Shown here in pieces: positions 7,393-16,000 of a stretch of DNA of 21,880 nucleotides. The stretch lies in NCBI GenBank assembly GCA_900548875.1, contig URMA01000046.1, positions 1 through 21,880 of the forward strand, written 5' to 3'. The notes below the pieces were generated by a model, which did no database searches, had not been told where the DNA came from, and saw only the letters and a program-made list of their open reading frames with translations. A program made the translations under genes and the position numbers. The DNA comes from an uncultured Porphyromonadaceae bacterium. GTDB lineage: Bacteria > Bacteroidota > Bacteroidia > Bacteroidales > Muribaculaceae. The first letter of the stretch is position 1. Each line of letters begins with the position of its first letter.

Positions 7393-9297
7393 TTATAAAT
7401 TAATATTAAATCCAGCCATGACGGTGGCGCGGGGCATGGGGTAGCCGGCGTTGATTTCGTATTTCTGTGCCAAAAGGTTTTCGCCTCTTACCCAAATGTC
7501 AATCCATTTGGCTGCGCGGAACTGGCCGCGTGCGTTCCAGAGTACAAAATTCTCGGTTACAGGATTCTCGCCGATTGCCGTATACAGACTGCCGATATAT
7601 TGCAGTCCGGTAGAAACGCTCCAACGTCCTTTCGCGAAACTTGCCCCTGCGTAGAACTTATGTTCAGGTGCGGCGATAACCGGATTTTCCATGTGCAGAA
7701 AACTGTAGTTGCCGTCCACCGACCACATCCGGTTGATGCGGTATGCCGCTTGGAGTTCGATTCCTGAATTCTTGATTGTGCCGGAATTTTGGTTGAGCAT
7801 TCCGCTTCCGTTTGGATTCGGCAATGTCATTATCAGGTTTTTGCCGTCGATATAGAAAACATTTATACCATAGCGGAAACGGCCATCGAACAGCGTTTGC
7901 GAGAGGGCAATTTCGTAGTTCCACATCGATTCCGGCTGCAAGTCGGGATTCTGCGGCGGAAACATATACATTTCGCGGAGAATCGGGTAGCGGAACCCTT
8001 TGGTGGCCGAGGCTTTCAGTTCGATAGCGTGGGGGAGGTGAAACGCCATACCGGCCTGCGGTACCCATTCTGTGCCCACCCGTGAGTGGTGGTCGACGCG
8101 GAGTCCGGCATTTAACGTCAGCCAATTGCTGACGTCCTGACGGATGTCAACATATCCGGCCATTTCATTCTCGTGTTTGTCCACCAAATTGCTGCATGTG
8201 CCGGCATTCTCGCCTGCCACATACTCCGTCCAGGCCTTGCCTCCATAGCGGAACCAGTCGAAGCCCAACGTGATGCGGTTGCCGGTAAAGAAACGGGTGC
8301 TCTGGTAGAGAGATATGCCCATCATGTTGTCGTGCGAATGGAAACGTCCGTCCTGCGACGTTTCGCCGGCGCTTGGCGTGTAGCCGTCGTTAATCCAGTG
8401 CTTGCCCCAGTTGTAGAAGAAACTCAATGCGCCGGACGTATTTTCATATTTGTTGTTTAGCGAAAAGGAAGTCATACCCCGTGTGATGCGTTGGTCGCCG
8501 TCCACCAGCGGGGCCGATACGGGTCTTGGATAGGAAGCGTTGAAGTGGGTCACGTTTACATCGCTATACATGTTCCAGTTGTCCGTCACTTCATAAGCCA
8601 ATTTTTCATAGCCGCCATATTGTTCGAAGCCCATATCCGCACGATGTCCGTCGGTCCGGTTGTAGGAGCCGCTCACTATACTGCTGAACCGGCCTTTGCG
8701 GATGCGGTTTGTCAGTTCCGTTTCCAGCGTATTGAAGGAACCGTAGCCGGCGCGGAGATTTGTGCGGATTCCGTCTTCCTGCATTTTGCGGGTGACAATA
8801 TTGATGACACCGCCCATTGCGTTGGAGCCGTAGAGTACGGAAGCCGGGCCGCGCAGCACTTCCACTTTGTCGGCAAGCAGCGACTGGTAGGCATCGGCAA
8901 TCGGATGTCCGAAAATTCCCGCATATTGCGGATGACCGTCGATGAGCACCATCAGTCGCGCACTTCCGCCGCTCAGTCCGCGTAAGGAAATGCCTCCGGC
9001 CGCACCGTCGGAAACACCGTATCCCATCATGCCGCGCTCGGTGACAAAAAGTCCCGGCACCTGTTCCGACAATATCGGCAAAAGCGAAGGCTGCATGCTC
9101 TGTTCAATTGTCGGACGATCGATCACCGATACCGTTTGCGACAGATGACGGATGTCCGTTTCATGGCGTACACCTGTCACCACCACTTCGTTCAGCGGAT
9201 AGTTACGGTCCGTGCGGGTCGTATCAGTTTGGGCGTTTGCCATTCCCGCCGACATCAGGCAGGCGGCCGATAAAATCCATATTGTTGCAGTTTTCAT
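7393..9297 (-). CDS. TonB-dependent outer-membrane receptor (BtuB/Cir type)
   Basis: The product is about 634 aa when started at the ATG at 9297; the earlier in-frame ATG at 9327 would overlap the promoter. It begins with a signal peptide (basic start, hydrophobic core, cleavage near ANA-Q at residue 22/23). A TonB-box-like EVVVTG follows at about 36-41, then a plug domain (LRGLSGGSARLMVLIDG, EVLRGPASVLYGSNAMGGVINIVTRK). The rest is a beta-barrel with repeated aromatic strands. It lacks the N-terminal carboxypeptidase-like domain and the length of SusC proteins, so it belongs to the classic receptors for siderophores, haem or corrinoids. The substrate cannot be told: no partner genes are adjacent, and the short leader has no room for a cobalamin riboswitch. 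Confidence 0.92.
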   Translation of the reverse strand: MKTATIWILSAACLMSAGMANAQTDTTRTDRNYPLNEVVVTGVRHETDIRHLSQTVSVIDRPTIEQSMQPSLLPILSEQVPGLFVTERGMMGYGVSDGAAGGISLRGLSGGSARLMVLIDGHPQYAGIFGHPIADAYQSLLADKVEVLRGPASVLYGSNAMGGVINIVTRKMQEDGIRTNLRAGYGSFNTLETELTNRIRKGRFSSIVSGSYNRTDGHRADMGFEQYGGYEKLAYEVTDNWNMYSDVNVTHFNASYPRPVSAPLVDGDQRITRGMTSFSLNNKYENTSGALSFFYNWGKHWINDGYTPSAGETSQDGRFHSHDNMMGISLYQSTRFFTGNRITLGFDWFRYGGKAWTEYVAGENAGTCSNLVDKHENEMAGYVDIRQDVSNWLTLNAGLRVDHHSRVGTEWVPQAGMAFHLPHAIELKASATKGFRYPILREMYMFPPQNPDLQPESMWNYEIALSQTLFDGRFRYGINVFYIDGKNLIMTLPNPNGSGMLNQNSGTIKNSGIELQAAYRINRMWSVDGNYSFLHMENPVIAAPEHKFYAGASFAKGRWSVSTGLQYIGSLYTAIGENPVTENFVLWNARGQFRAAKWIDIWVRGENLLAQKYEINAGYPMPRATVMAGFNINL

Positions 9298-9324
9298 ATT
9301 CTTATCTTTTCCGTTATAGTCGTA

Positions 9325-9332
9325 CAAAAATA
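9325..9332 (-). promoter_or_regulatory. -7 promoter element of the TonB-dependent receptor
   Basis: On the minus strand this reads TATTTTTG, an exact TAnnTTTG match 28 bases before the chosen ATG at 9297. It leaves the earlier in-frame ATG (9327) inside the promoter, which supports the later start. The -33 element is not clear. A 12-base dyad GAAACTTGTTTC lies upstream at 9361-9372. Confidence 0.6.
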
Positions 9333-9439
9333 ATGAAAGGTGAGTGGAGATTAAAATATCGAAACTTGTTTCAGATATTTTTTATTTCGAATCGTCTCCT
9401 ATCTTCTGTAAGAAGGCTAAGTGTATTGTTTTTTTGGTT

Positions 9440-9475
9440 ATAAATGTTTTGAACATGCCCATGTGAACCATTTAT
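9440..9475. repeat. Nested dyad upstream of the flavodoxin pair (possible operator)
   Basis: ATAAATG (9440-9446) and CATTTAT (9469-9475) flank an inner ACAT-GCCC-ATGT, which gives a nested two-fold symmetry of 36 bases. It lies about 70 bases before the flavodoxin-pair start, in the region divergent to the TonB receptor. The form resembles a repressor site, but no regulator is encoded nearby. Confidence 0.4.
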
Positions 9476-9546
9476 CGAAGTTGCGTGTTTTTTAAGAAAC
9501 TTAGCCGGAGGTGTCCGGAGGAATTGATAATAGTAATTTTAATAGT

Positions 9547-10059
9547 ATGAGGTTAATTATGAGTGACCGCCCTGTTGATGTTGCTTATGTGGATGATACG
9601 GCGGTGAAATTTATTGATTTGTCGAAGTTGAAAATCTCGAACTGTGTCGGTTGTTTCGGTTGTTGGACGCGTACGCCGGGAAAATGCGTGTTTCGTGACG
9701 ATGCCACCAAGGTGTATCCGTATATCGCCGCCAGCGACAGGGTGGTGTATGTGAGCCGCGTGTGTTATGGCGGCTACGACAGCATTATGAAAACGATGCT
9801 TGAACGTGCCATTCCCGTGCAGCAGGCCTTTATCCGCATACATAACGGGGAAACCCACCATGTGCAGCGGGCCGTCAAGGCGAAGAAGGCAACAATTGTG
9901 GCCTATGGCGACATTTCACCGGAGGAACAGGACATTTTCCGGCAGCTGATAGCCCGAAATGCCCACAACATGAGCTTTGAGAGTCATGAAATAGTATTTA
10001 CCACCGAAGCCGCAGTCGACGACGCGGTGAAAAAAGCAGTAGAAAAATGGGACGAATAA
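9547..10059 (+). CDS. Flavodoxin-family (FMN-dependent) oxidoreductase, first of a coupled pair
   Basis: The product is about 170 aa from the ATG at 9547. I prefer this start to an in-frame GTG at 9511 because MRLIMSDRP aligns with the usual N-terminus of this family and the extra residues look like leader. It shows the NADPH-dependent FMN reductase core with ISNCVGCFGCWTRTPGKC, the cysteine-rich motif of iron-sulfur flavoproteins and relatives, followed by SRVCYGGYDSIMKTMLERAIP. It lacks the usual N-terminal GSPR phosphate-binding loop. That loop is found instead in the next gene, which overlaps by 13 bases. The two products may form a heterodimer or act on the same substrate; that is inference. 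The substrate is unknown. Confidence 0.82.
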   Translation: MRLIMSDRPVDVAYVDDTAVKFIDLSKLKISNCVGCFGCWTRTPGKCVFRDDATKVYPYIAASDRVVYVSRVCYGGYDSIMKTMLERAIPVQQAFIRIHNGETHHVQRAVKAKKATIVAYGDISPEEQDIFRQLIARNAHNMSFESHEIVFTTEAAVDDAVKKAVEKWDE

Positions 10060-10649
10060 TGATATTGAACGGCAGCCCGCGTGCGCCGAAGTCGAATTCA
10101 AAACGCTATGCCGAAATTTTTTCGAAATACAGCGAGTTGGAAACCGACACGTTTATTGTGACAAAAAACAATCATCAGGAACTGTGTGCAAAAATGGACG
10201 GATATACCGATGTCCTGTTTGTCATTCCGCTTTATGCCGACTCTCTGCCCGTAGGGTTCCTGAATTTTCTCAAGACGCTTGAAAAGAATCCGCCGAAGCG
10301 CAAACCGGTGATTTCCGTGCTGATCAACTGCGGCTTTCTGGAATACAGCCAGAACGACGTGGCCGTGCAGATGTTGCAGTTCTATTGTCGGAAAAACGGC
10401 TACCGTATGGGGTCGCTTCTGAAACTCGGAAGCGGAGAGGCCATATTGGGCACTCCGTTTAAGTATGTTGCCGTCCGCGCCATCAAGCGGTTGGCGAAAT
10501 CCGTGTCGCGTTCTGACTATCGCACGCTGGAGGCAACGATGCCTTTAAGCCGACGGCTGTTCCTTTGGGCTTCGACCTACTACTGGACCCTTTACGGACG
10601 GCGGTTTGGCACGACTAAGCGGCAGATGCAGACGATGAAAATTGAATAA
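10047..10649 (+). CDS. Flavodoxin-family NAD(P)H-dependent oxidoreductase, second of a coupled pair
   Basis: The 200-aa product opens with MGRIMILNGSPRAPKSNSKR, the beta-1 strand and phosphate-binding loop that hold FMN in the flavodoxin-like NAD(P)H oxidoreductases. VLFVIPLYADSLPVGFLNFLK follows at about 59-79, matching the second FMN-contact region. It has no CxxC-rich motif like that of its partner. The C-terminal 60 residues are basic and end in a W/Y-rich segment (LFLWASTYYWTLYGRRF). The ATG at 10047 lies inside the upstream gene, so translation is probably coupled. A strong hairpin at 10679-10732 ends the unit. Confidence 0.82.
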   Translation: MGRIMILNGSPRAPKSNSKRYAEIFSKYSELETDTFIVTKNNHQELCAKMDGYTDVLFVIPLYADSLPVGFLNFLKTLEKNPPKRKPVISVLINCGFLEYSQNDVAVQMLQFYCRKNGYRMGSLLKLGSGEAILGTPFKYVAVRAIKRLAKSVSRSDYRTLEATMPLSRRLFLWASTYYWTLYGRRFGTTKRQMQTMKIE

Positions 10650-10678
10650 TCCGTCCGCATTGTCCGCACTGAAAACCT

Positions 10679-10732
10679 ATGCGGGTAACAGGCCACATAA
10701 GATAGGGCCTGTTACCCGTATGTCGTTATTTT
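10679..10732 (+). terminator. Intrinsic terminator after the flavodoxin pair
   Basis: ATGCGGGTAACAGGCC (10679-10694) pairs with GGCCTGTTACCCGTAT (10706-10721) over 16 bp with one G-T pair. A T-rich run follows at 10726-10732. It lies 30 bases after the stop codon and may also act on the convergent gene at 10777. Confidence 0.85.
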
Positions 10733-10776
10733 TGACAAGATGCGAAAACGCGGCATTAAAGCTGGGAAAGTGATGG

Positions 10777-11268
10777 CTACGGTCTGTATCGGAATTTCTT
10801 TACGACCCTGCCTGTGCGGTCAATCGAACCGGTCAGGCTGATTTCGGTGTCGTTCGTCATTCCGAATCCGTCTTCATCCATATAAAACCGTCCGTCGGGG
10901 TGCAGTGTCCACCTGACCTGCGCCACTCCGTTGCTGAACGACTGGATGATGGTAGGGTAATAAGCATCCCGCGCCTTTGCCATGGCGACGGCGTTTTCCG
11001 GAGCCTGTCTCAGGGAGTTCCAGTCGATATCCTTCGTGCCGACAGTTTGCAGTATCCGATGTTCATTCATGAATTCAACCGCCGTTTTGGTCCTTGCGTC
11101 CATCAGGAAACGGGGTTTCCAATATTCGTCGATAGCCTCGTTCACTACCCACATGTCCTCCTCAAGATTGTATCGCTGGTAAGGACGTTGTGCGTATTTC
11201 TCGGAGCAAAGCTCCTCATACAGCTTCTGCGACAAGATTGTGCCTTTCTGATGTTTGTTTTTAGCCAT
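10777..11268 (-). CDS. Uncharacterised 163-aa cytoplasmic protein
   Basis: I do not recognise this protein. It starts with a basic segment (MAKNKHQKG), has no signal peptide or membrane helix, and has a helical first half rich in charged and aromatic residues (YEELCSEKYAQRPYQRYN, DMWVVNEAIDEYWKPRF). The second half looks like beta strands: VAQVRWTLHPDGRFYMDEDGF, then TEISLTGSIDRTGRVVKKFRYRP. No catalytic motif is visible. It stands alone between the flavodoxin pair (convergent) and crcB (divergent). An AAGGA sequence shortly before the ATG could be a ribosome-binding site. Base composition and codon use resemble the surrounding chromosome, so it is probably a native gene. Confidence 0.75.
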   Translation of the reverse strand: MAKNKHQKGTILSQKLYEELCSEKYAQRPYQRYNLEEDMWVVNEAIDEYWKPRFLMDARTKTAVEFMNEHRILQTVGTKDIDWNSLRQAPENAVAMAKARDAYYPTIIQSFSNGVAQVRWTLHPDGRFYMDEDGFGMTNDTEISLTGSIDRTGRVVKKFRYRP

Positions 11269-11474
11269 AGTCCTTCAATTTTTGAGAAAGAAGGAAAGTA
11301 TTTCCCTTCGCTTGTAAAGTTAATAACTTCTGCCGATAATGTTATCGTTACCATTTCAAAATCGAATAGAGTCCTCGAAAAACTTCCTGTCATGCAGTCT
11401 GCAAGCAGTGTCCCCGTATGTTTCAGTGCATGAAAAAAATTCCCTTTGATAGTCTTTATTCTAAATTTAATTTC
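11269..11474. other. Intergenic region with palindromes upstream of the gene at 10777
   Basis: This stretch lies between two divergent genes. It holds a 13-base palindrome AAGTTAATAACTT (11317-11329) and GATAATGTTATC (11335-11346). On the minus strand the first overlaps TAACTTTA (11315-11322), one mismatch from the -7 consensus, so it may be an operator-promoter for the gene at 10777. I see no coding sequence here. Confidence 0.4.
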
Positions 11475-11482
11475 TACATTTG
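11475..11482 (+). promoter_or_regulatory. -7 promoter element of the crcB unit
   Basis: TACATTTG matches TAnnTTTG exactly and lies immediately before the fluoride riboswitch, so transcription would start at about the first base of the aptamer. No TTTG is present at the right -33 distance. Confidence 0.6.
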
Positions 11483-11486
11483 TCCC

Positions 11487-11566
11487 GGCTATGGGATTAG
11501 CCATTAAATGCCCTGTAAAAGGACTGCACGGCATGATTGCAGTCAGGTGCTGATGATCCCTACTCA
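11487..11566 (+). ncRNA. Fluoride riboswitch (crcB motif)
   Basis: The sequence has the parts of the fluoride aptamer. GGCTATGGGATTAGCC forms the first stem-loop (GGCT 11487-11490 with AGCC 11499-11502). It is followed by the AAATGCC strand and then by GCTGATGATCCCTACT at 11549-11564, the conserved 3' segment of crcB RNAs. GCCCTG pairs with CAGGTGC with one bulged base, and an inserted hairpin (GACTGCA/TGCAGTC) extends that stem. It lies 26 bases before crcB, which encodes the fluoride exporter. There is no clear terminator stem between aptamer and gene, so control may act on translation initiation. Confidence 0.9.
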
Positions 11567-11592
11567 ATATGAAATAATAGCGTTTTATTGTT

Positions 11593-11970
11593 ATGTTAAG
11601 GACTTTATTTGTCATTGGAGCAGGCAGTTTTACAGGTGGAATCTTACGTTACCTCTTGTCAAAATTTATTCAGAATTTCGGATTCTATTCATTTCCTGCG
11701 GGTACTTTCTTCGTAAATGTCCTCGGCTGTTTTGCCATTGGTCTTTTTTACGGATTGTTTGAACGCAACAGCCTGATGAATCCTGATTTACGCCTTTTTC
11801 TGACTGTTGGTTTTTGTGGAGGATTTACAACCTTCTCCACGTTTATAAACGAAAGTTATCAGTTGATAAGGGACGAAAACTTTTTCTACCTGTTCTTCTA
11901 TGTTGCACTCAGTCTGTTGGTTGGGCTGGCAATGCTTTATTTGGGTTATTTACTTGTAAAAGTCTTGTAA
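11593..11970 (+). CDS. crcB: Fluoride exporter CrcB/Fluc
   Basis: The 125-aa protein has four membrane helices, the normal size for a Fluc subunit; these work as antiparallel dimers that release fluoride from the cell. Family motifs are present: GGILRYLLS at 15-23, GTFFVNVLGCF at 37-47 with the pore Asn42, and GFCGGFTTFSTF at 73-84 with the sodium-site region and the fluoride-contacting phenylalanines. A fluoride riboswitch precedes it and a DUF190 gene begins one base after its stop codon. All of this supports fluoride resistance as the job of the unit. Confidence 0.96.
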   Translation: MLRTLFVIGAGSFTGGILRYLLSKFIQNFGFYSFPAGTFFVNVLGCFAIGLFYGLFERNSLMNPDLRLFLTVGFCGGFTTFSTFINESYQLIRDENFFYLFFYVALSLLVGLAMLYLGYLLVKVL

Positions 11971-11971
11971 T

Positions 11972-12346
11972 ATGGATGCAAGTTCAAAAAAATATAAGGT
12001 ACTGCGAATTTATCTAAGCAATACGGACAAGATTAAACAAACGTCAGCTTATGAATCCATTGCATTTAAAGCCAAGGCGTTCGGATTAGCCGGTACCACG
12101 GTGTATAAAGGAATCATGGGCTACGGCGCAAGCAGCGAACTGAACCCCGTAAAATTCTGGGAATTGACGGAAAAAGTCCCCGTGATTGTCGAAATGGTGG
12201 ATGAGGAAAGCAAAATCATGTCGTTTATCGAATCGATCAAACCCTGGCTCGATCTCATGCCGAAAGGTTGCCTTATAACCTGCCACGACACCGATGTCCT
12301 GCTGATAAGAAAAGGACAAGACAAACAGCACAAAGTCGGAATGTAA
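11972..12346 (+). CDS. DUF190 family protein (PII-like) paired with crcB
   Basis: The 124-aa protein matches DUF190: KVLRIYLSNTDKI near the start, YESIAFKAKAFGLAGTTVYKGIMGYGASS at about 26-54 (a helix then the glycine-rich segment), and a strand region VPVIVEMVDEESKI. The family has a PII-like ferredoxin fold and is often encoded beside crcB, where it may regulate or assist the channel; its exact role is not established. It follows crcB by one base and is under the same riboswitch. Confidence 0.9.
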   Translation: MDASSKKYKVLRIYLSNTDKIKQTSAYESIAFKAKAFGLAGTTVYKGIMGYGASSELNPVKFWELTEKVPVIVEMVDEESKIMSFIESIKPWLDLMPKGCLITCHDTDVLLIRKGQDKQHKVGM

Positions 12347-12387
12347 AAAACGTCGTCGCCCGCCGAGAAACGTATGGGGGCAAATCG

Positions 12388-13092
12388 TTATATCATCAAT
12401 TTCTCCAGTTTCATTTTCCATTTTTTCCAATCCGGCATTTCCTGAGTCAGCAACTCATAAAAGGCTTTGGTATGGTTGCGGTGGACAAGGTGGCAGAGTT
12501 CGTGCATGATGACATACTCAATGCAAATTCGCGGAGCACCGACGAGCCGGGGATTGAGTAGAATTTTCCCGGAAGCGGTACAGCTTCCCCAGCGGGTTTC
12601 CATTTCTTTCAGTTCGATTCCTGACGGTTTTACTTGATGGCGGCTAAACCGAGATATCAAAGGATCGGCATACTCTTTGAATTTGATTTCAGCGCGTTTT
12701 CTGTACCAGGTCATGAGTAGGGCGCGCGCATCTTTACGGTGTCGGCATTCTATTTCGATGATATTTCCTTTGTAGTGCACCTCGTTTCGTTCGCTGTCAA
12801 TAATGCGCAGCATATATTGCCGTCCTAAATACAAGTGCGACTCTCCGCTGACATATTTTCGCTCCGGCGTATGTATGCCGAAAGAGTTGAAATAGCGCTG
12901 CTGCTTATAAATCCAAGGAGCACGCCGATGAACGTGTTTCCTGATTTGCTCCAATGGAGCGTCCAATGGAGCCTTTACTTCCACACTGCCATCCGGATGC
13001 ACACAAATGCCCAATGTTTTTCGGGTCCGGTATTCGACGGCATATTCCATTACAATGGAACCAAACTCGAAACTGTCCTTTATTTGATCCAT
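12388..13092 (-). CDS. YgjP-like metallopeptidase (DUF45/M48-like) at the end of the restriction operon
   Basis: The 234-aa protein matches the YgjP/DUF45 family. It has TRWGSCTASGKILLN at about 166-180 and a zinc site in VIMHELCHLVHRNHTKAFY: His197-Glu198 and His201 form HExxH, and His207 is the probable third ligand. The N-terminal 60 residues (TLGICVHPDGSVEVKAPLDA) are also typical. The family is thought to be zinc-dependent peptidases. Genes of this family are frequent at the end of type I restriction loci, and here the start overlaps hsdR by 13 bases, so it is translated with the system. It may process or control the restriction proteins; this is not proven. Confidence 0.9.
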   Translation of the reverse strand: MDQIKDSFEFGSIVMEYAVEYRTRKTLGICVHPDGSVEVKAPLDAPLEQIRKHVHRRAPWIYKQQRYFNSFGIHTPERKYVSGESHLYLGRQYMLRIIDSERNEVHYKGNIIEIECRHRKDARALLMTWYRKRAEIKFKEYADPLISRFSRHQVKPSGIELKEMETRWGSCTASGKILLNPRLVGAPRICIEYVIMHELCHLVHRNHTKAFYELLTQEMPDWKKWKMKLEKLMI

Positions 13093-16000
13093 AGTTTTGC
13101 CACATCTACACAGCCGTCAATAATTGCATCCATATCGTCGAAAGAAAAGGCCAGTTCATATTTCCTTTTTACTTCATCGATAAGATAGTCCTCCAGTTCT
13201 ATTTTCATGCGACCGATAATGTCAGATTTTTGTTGCCAGTCAACCAACACGTTGTTATCCACAATCAGAGTGCTGTTTATAATCTTGTCAAAGGCTCGGG
13301 CTGTTTCCAATGCCAGTTGTTTTAGATCAATGGTGGCATTGTTGCCAAATACCCGTTGATAGGTTTCCAACGCCAATCCGTAATAAGCCTTCGCCGCATT
13401 GTTCTGCTGCAGCTCCTCCGGTAATTCATTGTCGGTGTGTGATAATATGTCGTCCTTGTATTTCTTCACTCGTTTCAAGTATTCCAATTCATCAATTCTG
13501 CCCTGCTCATAAGCGGCAATGGTTTCTTGCAGCAATTGGGAGAATTTTTTGTAGAACGCGGGGTCGCTGTCCATATTTTCCGTAATAAACTTGCTGGTGC
13601 GCGAAGCAATGGTATCCGCTTTTGCGGCTGTACCTACAACTTTTTCCACTTCCCGTTCGAAGGCTTCCGTATCAAAGATGTTCACCAACTCGGTAATTGG
13701 CTTTACCGCACCGCTTTCCACATGACGGTTAATCAGTTTCTGTATCTGGCCTTCATATTGCTTGTAATCTATCGTGTCCGAATAGCGTAGTTGGACAGCC
13801 GATCTCAGCTTGACGAACATGTTCAGGTCATCTTTGTATTGCTTGATTTTTTCATCTGGAGTTTGCAGGTGGAAATCACGTGTTGAAAGTGCAATCTTCA
13901 GGCAGGATGCATAGGCTGTCAGTCTTTCGTAAAATTCCTGTCGGCGGTCTTCGTCACGTAACGACTGGGCGTATGCTTCCAAATCCCGTTTGTTCGGTAT
14001 GGATTTGAACAGATCCCACAACTCGGAATATTTCTGGGGAAGTTTTGCGATTTCACTGTCGACTGATTCCAACGTTTCGCGGAATACATCCAGGTCTTCC
14101 TCGTCATATTGGGAGTATAGGTCAAGCGCAAAGTTCAATTCATTCAATACGCCATAATAGTCTATGATATAGCCGAATTCCTTGTCGTCGCAAACACGGT
14201 TGACGCGTGCCACGGCCTGTAATAGCGTGTGCCCGTTCAGCTTGCGGTCCAGATACATGACTACTACCTTCGGCTCGTCAAATCCGGTCAGCAATTTGTC
14301 CACCACAATCATGATTTCCGGCTGTTCCTGATTTTTGAAGCGGGAAATCAGGTTGGTCTGATACTTTGTGGATGTTCCGTGTTCATCCATCATTTTCTTC
14401 CAGTATGCCTTTACTTCTTCCGTTGTGTCTCCGAAGGATGAATCTTCCCCTTCACGAGTGTCGGGAGGCGTGATAAGCACTTCTGAAGAAACCATACCGA
14501 TTTCGTCCAGATATTTTTTATACAGTACGGCAATCGCTTTCCGCGGGGTAACCAGCATTCCCTTGAATTTTGTACCCTGCCAGTTGTCGCGGAAATGCTC
14601 GGAAATGTTCCAGGCAATGGAATATATCCGTTGGTCTGTCTGATTGATAAAGTCAGTGCGCGAATACTTTTTCTTTAAGTCGGAGGTTTGGTATTCATTC
14701 AGCCCCTCGCAAACTTTGTTAAAGAAATCGTCGATAGGTCCCTCCTGAACATATTGGGGCACAATGCGCCCTTCGTAAAGCAAAGGGACTACGGCACCGT
14801 CTTCCACAGCCTGACGCACGGTATACACCGGGCGGATAATACCGCCAAAAGTTCTGGCCGTATTTTTCTCTGACTTCATCAATGGTGTGCCTGTAAACGC
14901 TATTTTGCAGGCATTGGGCAGCACCTTGTCCATCTTTATTGCCATTTCCTTGTATTGGCTGCGGTGCGCTTCGTCAATCAGGATAAAGATATTGGGGCTG
15001 GTGAGCGGTCGTTTCATCCGCTTGACTGCCGTTTCAAACTTGTTGATGATTGTTGTGATGATGGCATCCGTATTGCTTTCCAGCAGTTCCACCAAATGTG
15101 TTCCGGTGGTGGCATTCACCACTTCCCGTCCGCATTTCTTGAATGTACCCGTAATCTGGCTGTCCAAATCCGTGCGGTCGGTCACCATCACGATTCTCGG
15201 GTTGGGTATTTCTTTGGCTTGGGCGATGGCCTGTGCCAGCAGTACCATTGTAAGCGATTTGCCGCTGCCCTGTGTGTGCCAAACCGCACCTCCCCGACGT
15301 TTGCCATGTTCCAGCGGTTTGACCCGTTCCATTATCTTTTTTACCGCAAAGTATTGCTGGTAGCGGGCCAGTTTTTTGATACCGCCGTCATAGAGGGTAA
15401 AGTTGTGGATAAGGTCAAGCAGCCGTTCCGGTCGGCACAAGCCGAACAGATACCGGTCCTGTTCGGTTGGCAGTACCGTTTCCTGTTCCATGGCATCGAA
15501 ATGTGCCCGAACATAGCGGAAACGGTCGCCGAACAGATGTGCTTTCTGTTTCTCGTCCAGCGGAGTGTTGACAAGTTTGTCCAGTTGTTCTTTGTATTCT
15601 TTCTCTTCTGTCTCCGTGGCGAACATTTCTTTCCACTTGGTCCAGAATTTGGTCGGTGTTCCCGTTGTGGCATACGCTCCGTAGCTGTTTCCAATGCAGA
15701 GTAGCAGGGCGCTGTAGAGATAGAGCGAGCGGATGCCGTCGTCCTTCTGGTTGCGCAGATGTTGGGAAATAGCTTGGTCGAGCGCACCTTTGATGTCCGG
15801 TCGCTTGCATTCAATCACCACCAATGGAATGCCGTTGACAAACAGCACAATGTCCGGTCGGTAAGTGTCGGCCATTCCGGTACGTGTTACCGCAAATTCT
15901 TCCGTCACATGAAACACATTCCTTTCCGGCCGTTCCCAGTCGATAAAGCGCATGGTGTAGCTTTTCTTGTCGCCGTCAATGCTTTGTTCAAAAGCCTTGC

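Noticed and set aside
9298..9324. Cobalamin riboswitch ahead of the TonB receptor
   Set aside because: The leader after the likely promoter is under 30 bases, far too short for that RNA, so corrinoid transport is not supported.
9511..9546. GTG start with 12 extra residues for the first flavodoxin gene
   Set aside because: The extra residues do not fit the family N-terminus, and the two GGAGG sequences nearby are not well placed for either start. The ATG at 9547 is preferred, though not proven.
11145..11615. 156-codon minus-strand frame across the crcB leader
   Set aside because: It runs through the fluoride riboswitch and into the start of the 163-aa gene in another frame; the RNA structure explains this sequence better.
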